A DNA stretch of 64,000 nucleotides from Streptomyces sp. NBC_00287 (lineage in GTDB: Bacteria > Actinomycetota > Actinomycetes > Streptomycetales > Streptomycetaceae), in NCBI RefSeq assembly GCF_036173105.1, contig NZ_CP108053.1, forward strand, positions 1,426,001-1,490,000, in the 5' to 3' direction. Positions 6,777 through 16,786 of this stretch are shown here, piece after piece. The notes under the pieces were generated by a model, which worked only from the letters and a program-made list of their open reading frames with translations, made no database searches and was not told the origin of the DNA. Positions within the stretch are counted from its first letter, which is position 1; each line of letters begins with the position of its first letter. The translations under genes were made by a program, and so were the position numbers.

Positions 6777-9224
6777 GTGGGCACACAAGAGGAGCACGCC
6801 GCGGAGCGGCATCGGTTCGATGTGGCCGATGCCGCGCCCGTGCTGCTCGACGCCCAGGGACTGGTCACCTGCTGGACCAGCGGCGCCCAGCGGCTGCTGG
6901 CGTACGGGGCGGCGGACGTGGTCGGCAGGCCGGTCGCCGTCCTGCTGTCGGCCGAGGACGCGGCGCGCCTCCCCGAACTGGCCGAACGCTGTCGCCGGGA
7001 CGGCGGCTGGGCGGGGCTGCTGACCGCACGGCGCGCCGATGGCGCCGAGGTGCGGGTGATGGTGCGGGTCGTGGCGGCGCCCGAGCCGGACGGTCCGGCG
7101 CGCTGGCTGGCGCTGCTGTCGGAAATGGAGCAGGCGCCCGGCTGGGACATGAGCCGGACGGTGCTGGAGCAGATGGTGGCCCGCTCGCCCGTCGGCATAG
7201 CGATCGTGGACACCGACCTCAGGTTCGTCTGGTCCAACGCCGCGCTGGAGCAGTTCGGCGGCGGACCGGCATACCAGCGCCTGGGGCGGCGGCTCGCGGA
7301 CATACAGCCCGGGCTGGACGCGGCGGGCGTCGAGACGCAGATGCGGCGCGTGCTGGAGACCGGCGAGCCGGTGGTCGGGTACGAGCATCTGGGCCGGGTG
7401 CGCTCTGCTCCGCACCGGGAGACGGCGCACATGATGTCGTTCACCCGGCTCGACGACGACCGGGGCCGGGCGATGGGCGTGTACTACACGGTCGTCGACG
7501 TCAGCGAGCGGCACCGGGCCCGCCAGCGGCTCGCCCTGCTGGACCGGGCGGGCCGGCACATCGGCCGCACCCTGGACGTGGTGCACACCGCGCAGGAGCT
7601 GGCCGATGTGGCCGTGCCGGGCTTCGCCGACCTGGTCTGGGTGGACCTGCTGGAGTCGGTGCTCAGCGGCGGGGAGCCCCCGGCCGGACCGCTGAGCGAC
7701 CGCGAGCCGGTGGAGCTGCGCCGGGCGGGCCACCGCTCGGTGAACGAGGACGAGGCCGTCGGCATCGGATCGGTCGCCACCTACCTGGCCGGATCGCCGC
7801 CGATCCGCTGTCTGACCACCGGCAGTTCCTGGCGCGCGGAACAGCTCGATCCGCTCGCCCGGGAGTGGGCGACGGACGTGCTGGGCCGGGAGGCCACCTT
7901 CCGGGAGCTGGGGCTGCACAGCGTGATGATCGTGCCGGTCCGCGCGCGGGGCGTCACCCTGGGCATCACCACGTTCTTGCGGCGGGGCCGCAAGGAGCCC
8001 TTCGACGAGGACGATCTGCGGCTCGCCGAGGACCTGGTGTCGCGGGCCGCGGTCTGCGTGGACAACGCCCGCCGCTACACCCGCGAGCGCGACGCGGCCC
8101 TGGTCCTCCAGCGCAGTCTGCTCCCGCACCGGCTGAGCGACCAGGACGCCGTGGAGGTCGCCGCCTGCTACCGGCCCGCCGACGAGCTGACCGGCCTCGG
8201 CGGCGACTGGTACGACGTGGTGCCGCTGTCCGGGGCGCGGGTCGCCCTGGTGGTGGGCGAGGTGCCCGGGCACGGTATCGGCGCGGCGGCGGCCATGGGA
8301 CGGCTGCGTACGGCCGTACGGACGCTCGCCGCGCTGGATCTGCGGCCCGAGGAGGTGCTGGCCCATCTCGACGACCTGGTCGGGCGGTCGACGCGGGAGG
8401 ACGGCGTGGCACCCGACACGGAGGGTGCCGACAGCATGCGGGCGGTGGGGTCCGGGTGTGTGTACGCGGTGTACGACCCGGTCGACGGGCAGTGCACCAT
8501 CGCCGCCGCGGGCCACCCTTCCCCGGCCGTGGTGCTGCCCCACGGCGAGGTCACCTTCACCGATCTGCCGCAGGGCCCGCCGCTCGGTGTCGGGGGTCCG
8601 CCGTTCGAGTCGGTCGAGATGGTGCTGGCCGAGGGCAGCGTCCTCGCCCTGTACACGGACGGTCTGCTGGCCCGCGGGGATTCCTGGACCGTCGACGTGG
8701 ACCCGGACCGGCTGCGGCCGGCGCTGGAACGTCCAGCGGCCTCGCTCGCGCTGCACTCGCGGGCCGTGGTCGACGCGCTGGTCCCGGTGCGGCCGCACGA
8801 CGACGTGGTGCTGCTGATGGCCCGCACCCGGCTGCTCGGCGACGACCAGGTCGCGGACTGGGACCTGCCCAGCGACCCGGCCGTGGTCGCTGATGCCCGC
8901 AAGAGCGCCACCCGCCAACTGACCGAGTGGGGCCTGGAACCGCTGGCCTTCACCACCGAGCTGGTCGTCAGCGAGCTGGTCACCAACGCCATCCGGCATG
9001 CCACCGGGCCGATCCGGTTGCGGCTGATCAGGGAGCGCTCACTGATCTGCGAGGTCCTGGACGGCGGCGCCTCGGCACCGCATCTGCGTCATCCCCGCGC
9101 CACCGACGAGGGCGGCCGCGGGCTGCTGCTGGTGTCCCAGTTCGCCCAGCGGTGGGGCACCCGGTTCGCCTCCGAGGGCAAGATCATCTGGGCTGAGCAG
9201 TCACTCACGGAGCCGGGGGAGTGA
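6777..9224 (+). CDS. PAS-PAS-GAF-SpoIIE phosphatase with C-terminal anti-sigma-type ATPase domain
   Basis: An 815-residue multidomain signalling protein, GTG start with GGAGAGG at 6764-6770. Domain order: PAS (about 15-115), second PAS (about 135-250), GAF (about 265-435), PP2C-like SpoIIE phosphatase (about 450-680; LGGDWYDVV, GEVPGHGIGAA, LALYTDGLLARG) and a HATPase_c domain of the RsbW type (about 690-812; ELVVSELVTNAIRHA, DEGGRGLLLV). Such Streptomyces proteins combine an anti-anti-sigma phosphatase and a serine kinase/anti-sigma module in one chain. No STAS partner lies next to it, so the target is unknown. A second SpoIIE phosphatase follows 63 nt downstream, suggesting related signalling. 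Confidence 0.93.
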   Translation: MGTQEEHAAERHRFDVADAAPVLLDAQGLVTCWTSGAQRLLAYGAADVVGRPVAVLLSAEDAARLPELAERCRRDGGWAGLLTARRADGAEVRVMVRVVAAPEPDGPARWLALLSEMEQAPGWDMSRTVLEQMVARSPVGIAIVDTDLRFVWSNAALEQFGGGPAYQRLGRRLADIQPGLDAAGVETQMRRVLETGEPVVGYEHLGRVRSAPHRETAHMMSFTRLDDDRGRAMGVYYTVVDVSERHRARQRLALLDRAGRHIGRTLDVVHTAQELADVAVPGFADLVWVDLLESVLSGGEPPAGPLSDREPVELRRAGHRSVNEDEAVGIGSVATYLAGSPPIRCLTTGSSWRAEQLDPLAREWATDVLGREATFRELGLHSVMIVPVRARGVTLGITTFLRRGRKEPFDEDDLRLAEDLVSRAAVCVDNARRYTRERDAALVLQRSLLPHRLSDQDAVEVAACYRPADELTGLGGDWYDVVPLSGARVALVVGEVPGHGIGAAAAMGRLRTAVRTLAALDLRPEEVLAHLDDLVGRSTREDGVAPDTEGADSMRAVGSGCVYAVYDPVDGQCTIAAAGHPSPAVVLPHGEVTFTDLPQGPPLGVGGPPFESVEMVLAEGSVLALYTDGLLARGDSWTVDVDPDRLRPALERPAASLALHSRAVVDALVPVRPHDDVVLLMARTRLLGDDQVADWDLPSDPAVVADARKSATRQLTEWGLEPLAFTTELVVSELVTNAIRHATGPIRLRLIRERSLICEVLDGGASAPHLRHPRATDEGGRGLLLVSQFAQRWGTRFASEGKIIWAEQSLTEPGE

Positions 9225-9287
9225 GCATCGGTATATCTGTCACATCACATGCCAAACTGGTGTGATCCCGGTGGTGAGGCGGGAGCC

Positions 9288-10517
9288 ATGAACGACACGG
9301 CGATGGACTACGCGGCGGTCTTCCAGGCCCTGCCCGGCATGGTGGCGCTGCTGACGCCCGAGCTGGTCTATGCGGACGTCAACGAGGACTTCCTGCGCGC
9401 GGCAGGCCGCAAGCGCGAGCAGGTGGTCGGCCGCCACATCTTCGACGTCTTCCCGGAGAACCCCGACAATCCGTCGGCCCAGGGCATGCGCAATGTGGAG
9501 ACCTCGATGCGCCGGGTGCTGGCCACCGGCGAGCGCGACACCATGGCCCTGCAGCGGTACGACGTCGAATACCCCGACCGCCCGGGAGAGTGGGAGGAGC
9601 GCTACTGGAGCCCGGTCAACGCCCCGGTCTTCGGACCCGACGGACACGTCGTGCTGCTGGTGCACCGGGTCGAGGAGGTCACGGAACTGATCCGGGCCCG
9701 CGGCGGCCCGACCGGGAGCCGCGCCCGGGTCATGGAGGCCGAGCTGTACACCCGCGCGCGGGAACTCCAGGAACTCAACGAACAGCTCCGCCAGGCCCAC
9801 GCCCGCGAACGGGAGGTGGCGCTGGCCCTCCAGGAGGCGATGCTCCCCGCCCGCCACCAGGTCCGCCACCAGGCAGCCGCCGTGCGCTACCGGCCCGCGG
9901 TGGGCGCGCTGAACGTGTGCGGGGACTGGTACGACATGGTCGAACTGGTGGGCGGCAACCGCATCGGGGTGTCCGTCGGCGACGTGGTCGGGCACGGCCT
10001 GGCCGCCGCCGGTGTCATGGGCCAGCTGCGCAGCGCGCTCAGCGCCGCCTCGCGGGTCGCCGAGGGGCCGGCCCAGGCGCTCGACGTCCTCGGCCGGTAC
10101 GCCCATGTCGTGGACGGGGCCGAATCGGCCACCGCGGTCACCACATTCGTCGACTTCGACCACCGGACCATCGCCTACAGCAGCGCGGGCCACCCACCGC
10201 CCGTACTGCTGCACGCCGACGGCCGCGTGGAGTTCCTCGACCGGGCCACCGACCCGCCGCTGGACGCCCGCCCCGATCCGGTCCCCAGACCCCAGGCGGA
10301 GACGCGGTTCACCGAGGGCGCCACGCTCGTGCTGTACACCGACGGACTCGTCGAGCGCAGACGGGAGGACATCTACGCCGGTCTCACCCGGCTCGCCGAC
10401 TCCCTGGTCACCCACTGCCACGACGACCCCGAGATCCTTGCGGACGCGGTCCTGCTGGACCTGCTGCCACCGGGCGGCGCCACCGACGACACGGCACTGG
10501 TGGTCGTACGGCTGTGA
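9288..10517 (+). CDS. PAS-SpoIIE (PP2C) phosphatase
   Basis: A 409-residue protein with an N-terminal PAS domain (about 1-130; FQALPGMVALLTPELVYADV), a helical linker rich in Glu/Arg (about 145-185) and a SpoIIE phosphatase domain (about 190-405; [36 protein letters not shown]). The ATG at 9288 is preferred to the one at 9249 because GGGAG precedes it and the PAS homology begins there. It probably dephosphorylates an anti-anti-sigma factor after sensing a ligand or redox state through PAS. Unlike its upstream neighbour it lacks the ATPase domain. Confidence 0.9.
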   Translation: MNDTAMDYAAVFQALPGMVALLTPELVYADVNEDFLRAAGRKREQVVGRHIFDVFPENPDNPSAQGMRNVETSMRRVLATGERDTMALQRYDVEYPDRPGEWEERYWSPVNAPVFGPDGHVVLLVHRVEEVTELIRARGGPTGSRARVMEAELYTRARELQELNEQLRQAHAREREVALALQEAMLPARHQVRHQAAAVRYRPAVGALNVCGDWYDMVELVGGNRIGVSVGDVVGHGLAAAGVMGQLRSALSAASRVAEGPAQALDVLGRYAHVVDGAESATAVTTFVDFDHRTIAYSSAGHPPPVLLHADGRVEFLDRATDPPLDARPDPVPRPQAETRFTEGATLVLYTDGLVERRREDIYAGLTRLADSLVTHCHDDPEILADAVLLDLLPPGGATDDTALVVVRL

Positions 10518-10674
10518 GGGCGCTGTCAAGGTCACCGGAAAGGTCTGAGCCACTCGCCCCGGGCACGGTTCCGGCCTCGACCGCCTCCCCCTACACTGGC
10601 ACCCCCACAACACGCCGGTTGACCTGCCGGAACATGGCAGTTGAGCCGATCCGCCGGAGTAGAGGAGCGACTCC

Positions 10675-11400
10675 TTGTTCTACTACCTGCTCAAGTACGT
10701 GTTGCTGGGCCCCCTTTTGAGACTGGTCTTCCGTCCCCGCACCGAAGGTCTGGAGAACGTTCCGTCGTCCGGAGCGGCCATCGTCGCGGGCAACCATCTC
10801 TCCTTCTCGGACCACTTCCTGATGCCCGCGATCCTCAAGCGCCGCATCACCTTCCTGGCCAAGGCCGAGTACTTCACCGGCCCCGGCCTCAAGGGCCGCC
10901 TCACGGCGTTCTTCTTCCGCAGCGCCGGCCAGATCCCGGTCGACCGCTCCGGCAAGGAGGCCGGCCAGGCCGCGATCCGCGAGGGCCTCGGGGTGCTGAG
11001 CAAGGACGAGTTGCTGGGCATCTACCCGGAGGGCACCCGCTCCCACGACGGCCGTCTGTACAAGGGCAAGGTCGGGGTCGCGGTGATGGCGCTCAAGGCC
11101 GGGGTGCCGGTGATCCCCTGCGCGATGATCGGCACCTTCGAGGCCCAGCCGCCCGGCAAGGTCATCCCCAACATCCACCCCGTGGTCATCCGCTTCGGCA
11201 AGCCCCTGGACTTCTCCCGCTACGCCGGAATGGAGAACGAGAAGGCGATCCTGCGCGCCATCACCGACGAGATCATGTACGCCATCCTGACCCTCTCCGA
11301 GCAGGAGTACGTCGACGAGTACGCGGCCGTCGCCAAGGCGAAGCAGGCCGCGGCGGGCGAGCACAAGTCCCGCAGGTTCCCGAAGATCCCGCTGGGCTGA
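10675..11400 (+). CDS. plsC: 1-acyl-sn-glycerol-3-phosphate acyltransferase
   Basis: A 241-residue PlsC-family enzyme that acylates lysophosphatidate to phosphatidate in membrane lipid synthesis. It starts at TTG 10675, giving the N-terminal hydrophobic anchor FYYLLKYVLLGPLLRL, with a GGAG ribosome site about 10 nt upstream. Catalytic block I is visible as NHLSFSDHF (NHx4D) and block III as YPEGTRSHDG; the IPVDRSG segment lies between. It stands alone between the phosphatase gene and the convergent urease operon, with only 1 nt separating it from ureD. Confidence 0.92.
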   Translation: MFYYLLKYVLLGPLLRLVFRPRTEGLENVPSSGAAIVAGNHLSFSDHFLMPAILKRRITFLAKAEYFTGPGLKGRLTAFFFRSAGQIPVDRSGKEAGQAAIREGLGVLSKDELLGIYPEGTRSHDGRLYKGKVGVAVMALKAGVPVIPCAMIGTFEAQPPGKVIPNIHPVVIRFGKPLDFSRYAGMENEKAILRAITDEIMYAILTLSEQEYVDEYAAVAKAKQAAAGEHKSRRFPKIPLG

Positions 11401-11401
11401 T

Positions 11402-12163
11402 TCAGGGAGCGACAGCCGTGAGCGCCTGGTCCAGCACCTGACGCAGCACGCGGGCGTCCGGCGCGACGGCGGTCACGAGCGCGGCCGGCCCGGGCAGGGG
11501 AACCAGTACGGCGTTCTCGGCGAGGCACCGAGCGATCACCGGCTCGTCCGCGAACTCGGGCCGTACGACGACGAGTTGCCCGACCGCGCGATGCCCCGCC
11601 AGCCCGGCGGGCCCGTCCCAGCCGCCCGGTGCCCCGGGTCCACAGGCCAGTTCCTGATCGAGGACCGTCCGCCCGGCGATCCGGACAGTGAGCCGACTGG
11701 TGAGCCGACCCGGCTCCTCCCCCACCCGCCCGAGCACCTGCTCCTCGCGCAGGACGAGCCGGGCGGTCGCACCGAGGTCGACATGTGTGGTGACATACAG
11801 ATCGCTGCCACCGGCGGAGATCAACTGCTCGGGCAGCCAGCGCAGTTCGCCGCCGTCGGCCACGGTGAGCCGTACGTCGTAGCGAGCGTCGCCCTTGGCC
11901 TGTCCCGGCAGGGCGATGGTCGCGGCGGCGGACCCGACATGCAGCCGGGCCCCCTCCGCCACATCGGCCTCGACGGCGAACCGATCACCGCCGAGCGGCC
12001 CGCTCATCGCCCCGACGAGCATGGCCCGAGCCTCGCTGCCGCTCCCCCGGGTCCGCCGCAGTGCGAGGGGCCCGTCCCCCTCCAGCACGGGCAACGCCGT
12101 GCCGCCCCTGCCGTCGCCGCGAGCACCGATCCGTGCCGTGGCGGCGACTCCGGTCACGATCAC
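11402..12163 (-). CDS. ureD: urease accessory protein UreD
   Basis: A 253-residue urease chaperone (UreD/UreH) that scaffolds UreF and UreG on apo-urease for nickel insertion. The GTG at 12163 is chosen because it overlaps the ureG stop (GTGA); the frame extends further upstream but inside ureG. Family features include the central [15 protein letters not shown] segment and a G-rich C-terminal half. It is the last gene of the operon and is convergent with plsC. Confidence 0.9.
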   Translation of the reverse strand: MIVTGVAATARIGARGDGRGGTALPVLEGDGPLALRRTRGSGSEARAMLVGAMSGPLGGDRFAVEADVAEGARLHVGSAAATIALPGQAKGDARYDVRLTVADGGELRWLPEQLISAGGSDLYVTTHVDLGATARLVLREEQVLGRVGEEPGRLTSRLTVRIAGRTVLDQELACGPGAPGGWDGPAGLAGHRAVGQLVVVRPEFADEPVIARCLAENAVLVPLPGPAALVTAVAPDARVLRQVLDQALTAVAP

Positions 12164-12840
12164 GCCGACCACGCGGCGAGCTGCGCACGCACCCACTCGG
12201 CGACGTCCCGCACCCCGTCCTCGGAACGCAACGACTGAAAGACAACCGGCAGTTCGGCACGTTGCGCCTTGGCATCGGCCGCCATGCGGGCGAGATCGGA
12301 GCCGACATAGGGGGCGAGGTCGGTCTTGTTGACGACGAGCAGATCGGCGGTGGTGACCCCGGGCCCGCCCTTACGCGGAATGTCATCGCCGCCGGCGACA
12401 TCGATCACAAAGATCTGCGCGTCCACGAGCCCCTTGGAGAAGGTGGCGGTGAGATTGTCCCCACCGGACTCCACGAGGATCAGCTGCAACGGCCCGACCT
12501 CGTCCTCGAGATCCTCGACGGCTTCGAGGTTGGCGGAGATGTCGTCCCGAATGGCGGTGTGCGGACAGGCACCGGTCTCGACGGCGGTGATCCGCTCGGG
12601 CGGCAACACGGCCTCACGCAGCAGAAACTCGGCGTCCTCCCGCGTGTAAATGTCATTGGTAACGACCGCGAGGGACAACTCGTCGCGCAGGGCCCGACAG
12701 AGCGCCGCAACGGTAGCGGTCTTCCCAGACCCCACGGGCCCACCGAGCCCGATCCGAAGAGCACGCCGGGAGCCGTCGGGGCGACGGGCGTCGGCGCTGA
12801 GGGCGGGGGTGGCGTGGGTGTGAGAGTGGTCAAGATGCAT
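12160..12840 (-). CDS. ureG: urease accessory GTPase UreG
   Basis: A 226-residue SIMIBI GTPase that delivers nickel to urease. A His-rich N-terminus ([11 protein letters not shown]) probably binds nickel and may partly make up for the absence of ureE. Walker A is [10 protein letters not shown], followed by [12 protein letters not shown], the conserved [19 protein letters not shown] block (here [15 protein letters not shown]), [11 protein letters not shown], and [10 protein letters not shown] for guanine recognition. Start ATG 12840 has GGAG about 8 nt upstream. It is separated from ureF by a 160-nt repeat-bearing gap, unlike the tight spacing of the other ure genes. Confidence 0.95.
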   Translation of the reverse strand: MHLDHSHTHATPALSADARRPDGSRRALRIGLGGPVGSGKTATVAALCRALRDELSLAVVTNDIYTREDAEFLLREAVLPPERITAVETGACPHTAIRDDISANLEAVEDLEDEVGPLQLILVESGGDNLTATFSKGLVDAQIFVIDVAGGDDIPRKGGPGVTTADLLVVNKTDLAPYVGSDLARMAADAKAQRAELPVVFQSLRSEDGVRDVAEWVRAQLAAWSA

Positions 12841-12842
12841 GG

Positions 12843-12856
12843 AAACGGCTCCGTTT
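12843..12856. promoter_or_regulatory. palindrome over the ureG ribosome-binding site
   Basis: AAACGG-CT-CCGTTT sits immediately upstream of the ureG ATG and its centre contains the GGAG of the ribosome site. It could be a protein site or hinder ribosome access; this is only inferred from position. Confidence 0.35.
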
Positions 12857-12865
12857 GCTTACGTT

Positions 12866-12999
12866 CTTCAGCCCGTCCGGGGGTTGCGTTTTTTCAGCCC
12901 GTCCGGCGTTTGAGGACGAGGCCCCTTCAGGGCCGAACGGGGGTCTGGGGGCGGAGCCCCCAGGGGTCGGGATTGGGAAGGGGCGTCGGGGGCGAAAAA
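12866..12999. repeat. dispersed Streptomyces-type intergenic repeat between ureF and ureG
   Basis: The gap holds two partial copies of an element beginning TTCAGCCCGTCCGG (about 12867 and 12893) and two hairpins: GGCCC-CTTCA-GGGCC (about 12920-12934) and CTGGGGGC-GGA-GCCCCCAG (12945-12963). From memory, elements of this make-up are scattered in intergenic regions of many Streptomyces genomes. It interrupts an otherwise tight operon and could attenuate transcription into ureGD. Confidence 0.6.
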
Positions 13000-13000
13000 C

Positions 13001-13675
13001 TCATGACGCGAACAGCCGCACCGCCCACCCGGCATGCACCTCCGCCCCGATCTCCAACAGGGGCGAGGACCCAGCGGGCAGCGCATCAACCCCCTCGTCG
13101 ACAACCCGCCGCGCCGCCTCCACCGCCAGATCCACCACAAGGTCCATCTCCGGCGCCAACCGAGCCAACACCGCCGTAGCCTCGAACGGATCCAGGCTCA
13201 ACAACCGCACGGTCGCAGACGCAGGCCCACTGACGCTCTCGTACACCGCGCAGTACGCCGCATCCACCGGCCCCAGCCCAGCCGCCCGAGCCACCACCCC
13301 CAACACCACCGGCTGATGCGCCCCCTTGGGAAACGCAAGAGCCAGAGCGTCAAGCTCACCGGACGGCCAGACAGCCCGAGCGGCCCGCATCAGCTGCCGC
13401 CCCAACTTCCGCGCGGCACCCCGCAATGCAGGGGACGGAGTCCGGGCATCAGCAGCCGAGTCCAGCGAAACCGGGTCGACCCCCAGCGCGGCAGCCGCAG
13501 CAAGCGCCGCGGCCACTCGCCCCGCCGTATGCAACCGCCCTCGACAGAAGTCCTCCAGACTCGCGGCCCCGGTGACCCGACCCGCCTTGACGGCAACCTC
13601 GGCCCCACCGGAGTGCGCATGCCCCCCGGCGGGAAATCGCCCGTCGGCCAGTACAAGAAGCGCTGCCCTGGACAT
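13001..13675 (-). CDS. ureF: urease accessory protein UreF
   Basis: A 224-residue, Ala-rich, all-helical urease accessory protein that links UreD to UreG and gates the GTPase. Start ATG 13675 shares its A with the ureC stop (TGATG). The N-terminus LLVLADGRFPAGGHAHSGG is the diagnostic UreF motif, with a conserved SG.E-like position near residue 20. The C-terminus is truncated relative to some homologues but complete for actinobacteria. Confidence 0.92.
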   Translation of the reverse strand: MSRAALLVLADGRFPAGGHAHSGGAEVAVKAGRVTGAASLEDFCRGRLHTAGRVAAALAAAAALGVDPVSLDSAADARTPSPALRGAARKLGRQLMRAARAVWPSGELDALALAFPKGAHQPVVLGVVARAAGLGPVDAAYCAVYESVSGPASATVRLLSLDPFEATAVLARLAPEMDLVVDLAVEAARRVVDEGVDALPAGSSPLLEIGAEVHAGWAVRLFAS

Positions 13676-15396
13676 CAGAAGAGGAAGTACCGCTGGGCCA
13701 TGGGCAGTTCGGCGGCGGGGCTCGCCTCGACGAGCTCCCCGTCGATGTGCACGGCGAAGCTGTCGGGGTCGACCCGCACCTCGGGCCGCGCGTCGTTCTC
13801 CCGCATGTCGGCTTTGGTGACACCCCGTGTGGACTCGATGCCCACGAACCTCTTCCCGAGCTGAAGCCGCTCGGGCAGTCCGTCCTCGATCGCCAACGGC
13901 GCCACGAAGTTGACCGAGTTGGCGGCAGGCGCCCGCCCGATCGCGCCGTACATCGGCCGCGGAAGGATCGGCTGCGGCGTGGGGATCGACGCGTTCGCGT
14001 CGCCCATCTGCGCGTACGCGATCTGCCCGCCCTTGATGACGAGGTGCGGCTTTACGCCGAAGAACGCGGGCTCCCACAGCACCAGGTCGGCGAGCTTGCC
14101 GGTCTCCACGGACCCGACCTGGCCCGCGATCCCCTGGGCGAGGGCGGGGTTGATCGTGTACTTGGCGATGTACCGCCGCGCCCGCAGATTGTCCGCGAGC
14201 CCGTCCCCCGGCAGGGCCCCGCGCCGCCTCTTCATCACATGCGCGGTCTGCCAGGTCCGCATGATGACCTCGCCGACCCGGCCCATGGCCTGCGCGTCGG
14301 AGGAGATGATCGAGATGGCGCCCACGTCGTGCAGTATGTCCTCGGCGCCGATCGTGGAGGGCCGGATCCGGGACTCGGCGAAGGCGAGATCCTCGGGCAC
14401 GGCCGGATTCAGGTGGTGGCAGACCATCAGCATGTCGAGGTGTTCCTCGGCGGTGTTGACGGTGTAGGGCCGCGTCGGGTTGGTGGAGCTGGGCAGCACA
14501 TGCGGTTCGGAGACCACGGTCATGATGTCGGGCGCGTGCCCGCCGCCCGCACCTTCGGTGTGGTACGCGTGAATGCCGCGCCCGCCGATGGCCGCGAGGG
14601 TGTCACCGACGAACCCGGCCTCGTTCAACGTGTCGGTGTGAATGGCGACTTGGATGCCGGTGCGATCGGCGACGGTCAGCGAGGCATCGATGACGGCGGG
14701 CGTGGACCCCCAGTCCTCGTGCAGCTTCAGCCCCATCGCGCCCCCGCGGATCTGCGACAGCATCGCCTCGTGCGAGACGGTGTTGCCCTTGCCGAGGAAG
14801 CCGATGTTGAGGGGGTAGGCCTCCATCGCCTCCAGCATCCGCGCCAGATGCCACGGCCCCGGCGTCACGGTGGTCGCCTTGGAGCCCTCGGCGGGCCCGG
14901 TGCCGCCGCCGATCAGCGTGGTGACACCTGCGGACAGCGCTTCGTCGGCGATCTGCGGGCAGATGAAGTGGACGTGCGCGTCGATGGCACCGGCCGTGAG
15001 GATCCGCCCGTTGCCCGCGATGATCTCGGTCTCGGGGCCGATGACGAGATCGGGGTGGACCCCGTCCATCGTGTCGGGGTTGCCCGCCTTGCCGATACCG
15101 GTGATCCGCCCGTCGCGGATGCCGATGTCGGCCTTGACGATCCCCCAGTGGTCGATCACGACCGCACCGGTGATGACCGTGTCCGGGGTGCCTTCTGCGC
15201 GCGTAGCACGCGACTGTCCCATGGATTCGCGGATGACCTTGCCGCCGCCGAACACGGCCTCGTCACCGGCGAGTCCGGGGCCGCCGGAGCGGTCCTCCTC
15301 GATCTCGACCAGCAGATCGGTGTCGGCGAGCCGGATCCGGTCGCCGGTCGTCGGGCCGAACAGGTCGGCGTACGCGGCACGCGAGATCTCAGGCAT
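13675..15396 (-). CDS. ureC: urease alpha subunit
   Basis: A 573-residue catalytic subunit of urease (urea to ammonia and carbamate). The start at ATG 15396 ([15 protein letters not shown]) overlaps ureB by 8 nt and matches the family length; the 14-residue extension from 15438 is not conserved. Nickel and active-site motifs are present: HVHFICPQ, carbamylated Lys in [32 protein letters not shown], and the flap His in [13 protein letters not shown]. No key residue is missing. Confidence 0.97.
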   Translation of the reverse strand: MPEISRAAYADLFGPTTGDRIRLADTDLLVEIEEDRSGGPGLAGDEAVFGGGKVIRESMGQSRATRAEGTPDTVITGAVVIDHWGIVKADIGIRDGRITGIGKAGNPDTMDGVHPDLVIGPETEIIAGNGRILTAGAIDAHVHFICPQIADEALSAGVTTLIGGGTGPAEGSKATTVTPGPWHLARMLEAMEAYPLNIGFLGKGNTVSHEAMLSQIRGGAMGLKLHEDWGSTPAVIDASLTVADRTGIQVAIHTDTLNEAGFVGDTLAAIGGRGIHAYHTEGAGGGHAPDIMTVVSEPHVLPSSTNPTRPYTVNTAEEHLDMLMVCHHLNPAVPEDLAFAESRIRPSTIGAEDILHDVGAISIISSDAQAMGRVGEVIMRTWQTAHVMKRRRGALPGDGLADNLRARRYIAKYTINPALAQGIAGQVGSVETGKLADLVLWEPAFFGVKPHLVIKGGQIAYAQMGDANASIPTPQPILPRPMYGAIGRAPAANSVNFVAPLAIEDGLPERLQLGKRFVGIESTRGVTKADMRENDARPEVRVDPDSFAVHIDGELVEASPAAELPMAQRYFLF

Positions 15397-15706
15397 CGAG
15401 GGCACCTCCGGTCTCCCCGCGCAGTCCGGGCACGACACGCGCGCCGGCCAGCGGGACGAGTTCGACGTCGACGGGGATCCCGGGCTCGAAGCGCACGGCG
15501 GTGCCGGCGGCGATATTGAGCCGCTTGCCCCGGGCGGCGGCGCGGTCGAAGTCCAGACCGGGGTTCGCCTCGGCGAAGTGGTAGTGGGAGCCGACCTGGA
15601 CGGGCCGGTCGGCGGCGTTGAGGACGGTCAGCCGGGTGACCTCACGGCCCTCGTTGAACACGACGGGCTCGTCCGCGAAAAGGATCTCTCCGGGAATCAT
15701 CGACAT
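15389..15706 (-). CDS. ureB: urease beta subunit
   Basis: A 105-residue structural urease subunit ([39 protein letters not shown]). The first ATG is at 15706, with a second in-frame ATG two codons later that may be the true start because most homologues begin MIPGE. It follows ureA by 5 nt and overlaps ureC, so ureABC are translationally coupled. Confidence 0.95.
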   Translation of the reverse strand: MSMIPGEILFADEPVVFNEGREVTRLTVLNAADRPVQVGSHYHFAEANPGLDFDRAAARGKRLNIAAGTAVRFEPGIPVDVELVPLAGARVVPGLRGETGGALDA

Positions 15707-15711
15707 ACCCC

Positions 15712-16014
15712 TCAGACGATCGGCTCGTGGACGGTGACGAGCTTGGTGCCGTCGGGGAAGGTCGCCTCGACCTGGACGTCGTGGATCATCTCCGGGATGC
15801 CGTCCATGACGTCGTCCCGGGTGAGCAGCTTGCGCCCGGAGGCCATGAGCTCGGCGACCGTACGGCCGTCGCGCGCGCCTTCGAGGATGTGCGAGGTGAT
15901 GAGCGCGATGGCCTCGGGGTGGTTGAGCTTCAGCCCACGGGCCCGGCGCTTCTCGGCGACATCGGCCGCCACATGGATCAGCAGCCTCTCTTGCTCGTGC
16001 GGGGTCAGTTGCAC
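15712..16014 (-). CDS. ureA: urease gamma subunit
   Basis: A 100-residue gamma subunit beginning at GTG 16014 ([15 protein letters not shown]), exactly the family length. The longer frame to 16119 was rejected because its extra residues match nothing in the family. Motifs [10 protein letters not shown] and [16 protein letters not shown] are present. It is the promoter-proximal gene of the ureABCF-GD operon, with about 130 nt between it and the TetR gene. Confidence 0.95.
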   Translation of the reverse strand: MQLTPHEQERLLIHVAADVAEKRRARGLKLNHPEAIALITSHILEGARDGRTVAELMASGRKLLTRDDVMDGIPEMIHDVQVEATFPDGTKLVTVHEPIV

Positions 16015-16144
16015 GTCCCACCTCACAGTCCTCGCTCCGGACCGTGCGGGGCCCGGGTGCCGCAGCCACGGGCAAAGTCCCTGGTGGCGTGGAGGGAGGC
16101 TAGTTGGACCGAGTTTCAAGCAAGTTAACCGAGCTGTGATCCGG

Positions 16145-16774
16145 TCACGCCTGCGACTGCGGCCCCGCCATGCTCATCACGGCGCGCAGACCGTTCTGGA
16201 GGACCTCGACCGGGACCGGCCCGAACAGGGACTGCTGGGCGATGAAGCCCTGCACGGTGGCGACCATGGTGCGGGCGACATGTTCGGCGGGGATGTCGGC
16301 CCGCATCATCCCGGCGTCCTGGTAGGCCTGGGCCACCCGGATCCAGGCCGTGGTCACCACGCCGTAGACCTCGTCCATGACCAACGCGAGTTCCGCATTG
16401 CGCACGGTCTCCGCCCACACCTGCATGATCAGCCGCGGGAAGGCCGGCTCGTCGTCGACGGTCAGGCTGTCCCAGATGCCGAGCGCGCGGGTGAGCACCT
16501 CGCCGACCAGCACGTCCGGTGTCGGGGGCGGGCTCTGCCGGGTGACCTCCTCGAACGCCGCGCGGATCTCGGCGAGGACGCCCTTGACGATCGCGGCGAT
16601 CAGCTCGTCCTTGCCGCTGAAGTAGCGGTAAACCGCTCCGGCCGAGAGGTCGACCTCCTTCAGCACGTCCTGCATGGAGGTGGCATGGAAGCCGTTGCGG
16701 GCGAAGCAGCGGGCGGCGCCTTCCAGGATCTGGCGGCGGCGGGCGTCGAGGTGTTCCTGGGATACGCGGGCCAT
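16145..16774 (-). CDS. TetR-family transcriptional repressor
   Basis: A 209-residue regulator starting at ATG 16774 ([13 protein letters not shown]). The N-terminal helix-turn-helix spans about 10-55 ([35 protein letters not shown]), the rest is a helical ligand-binding domain. It is divergent from a membrane permease-like gene, and two similar palindromic sites lie in the shared promoter region, suggesting autoregulation and control of that gene. The ligand is unknown. Confidence 0.92.
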   Translation of the reverse strand: MARVSQEHLDARRRQILEGAARCFARNGFHATSMQDVLKEVDLSAGAVYRYFSGKDELIAAIVKGVLAEIRAAFEEVTRQSPPPTPDVLVGEVLTRALGIWDSLTVDDEPAFPRLIMQVWAETVRNAELALVMDEVYGVVTTAWIRVAQAYQDAGMMRADIPAEHVARTMVATVQGFIAQQSLFGPVPVEVLQNGLRAVMSMAGPQSQA

Positions 16775-16786
16775 GGTGAGGAATGT

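Noticed and set aside
13747..15519. 590-codon plus-strand frame opposite ureC
   Set aside because: Mirror of the urease alpha gene; no features of its own.
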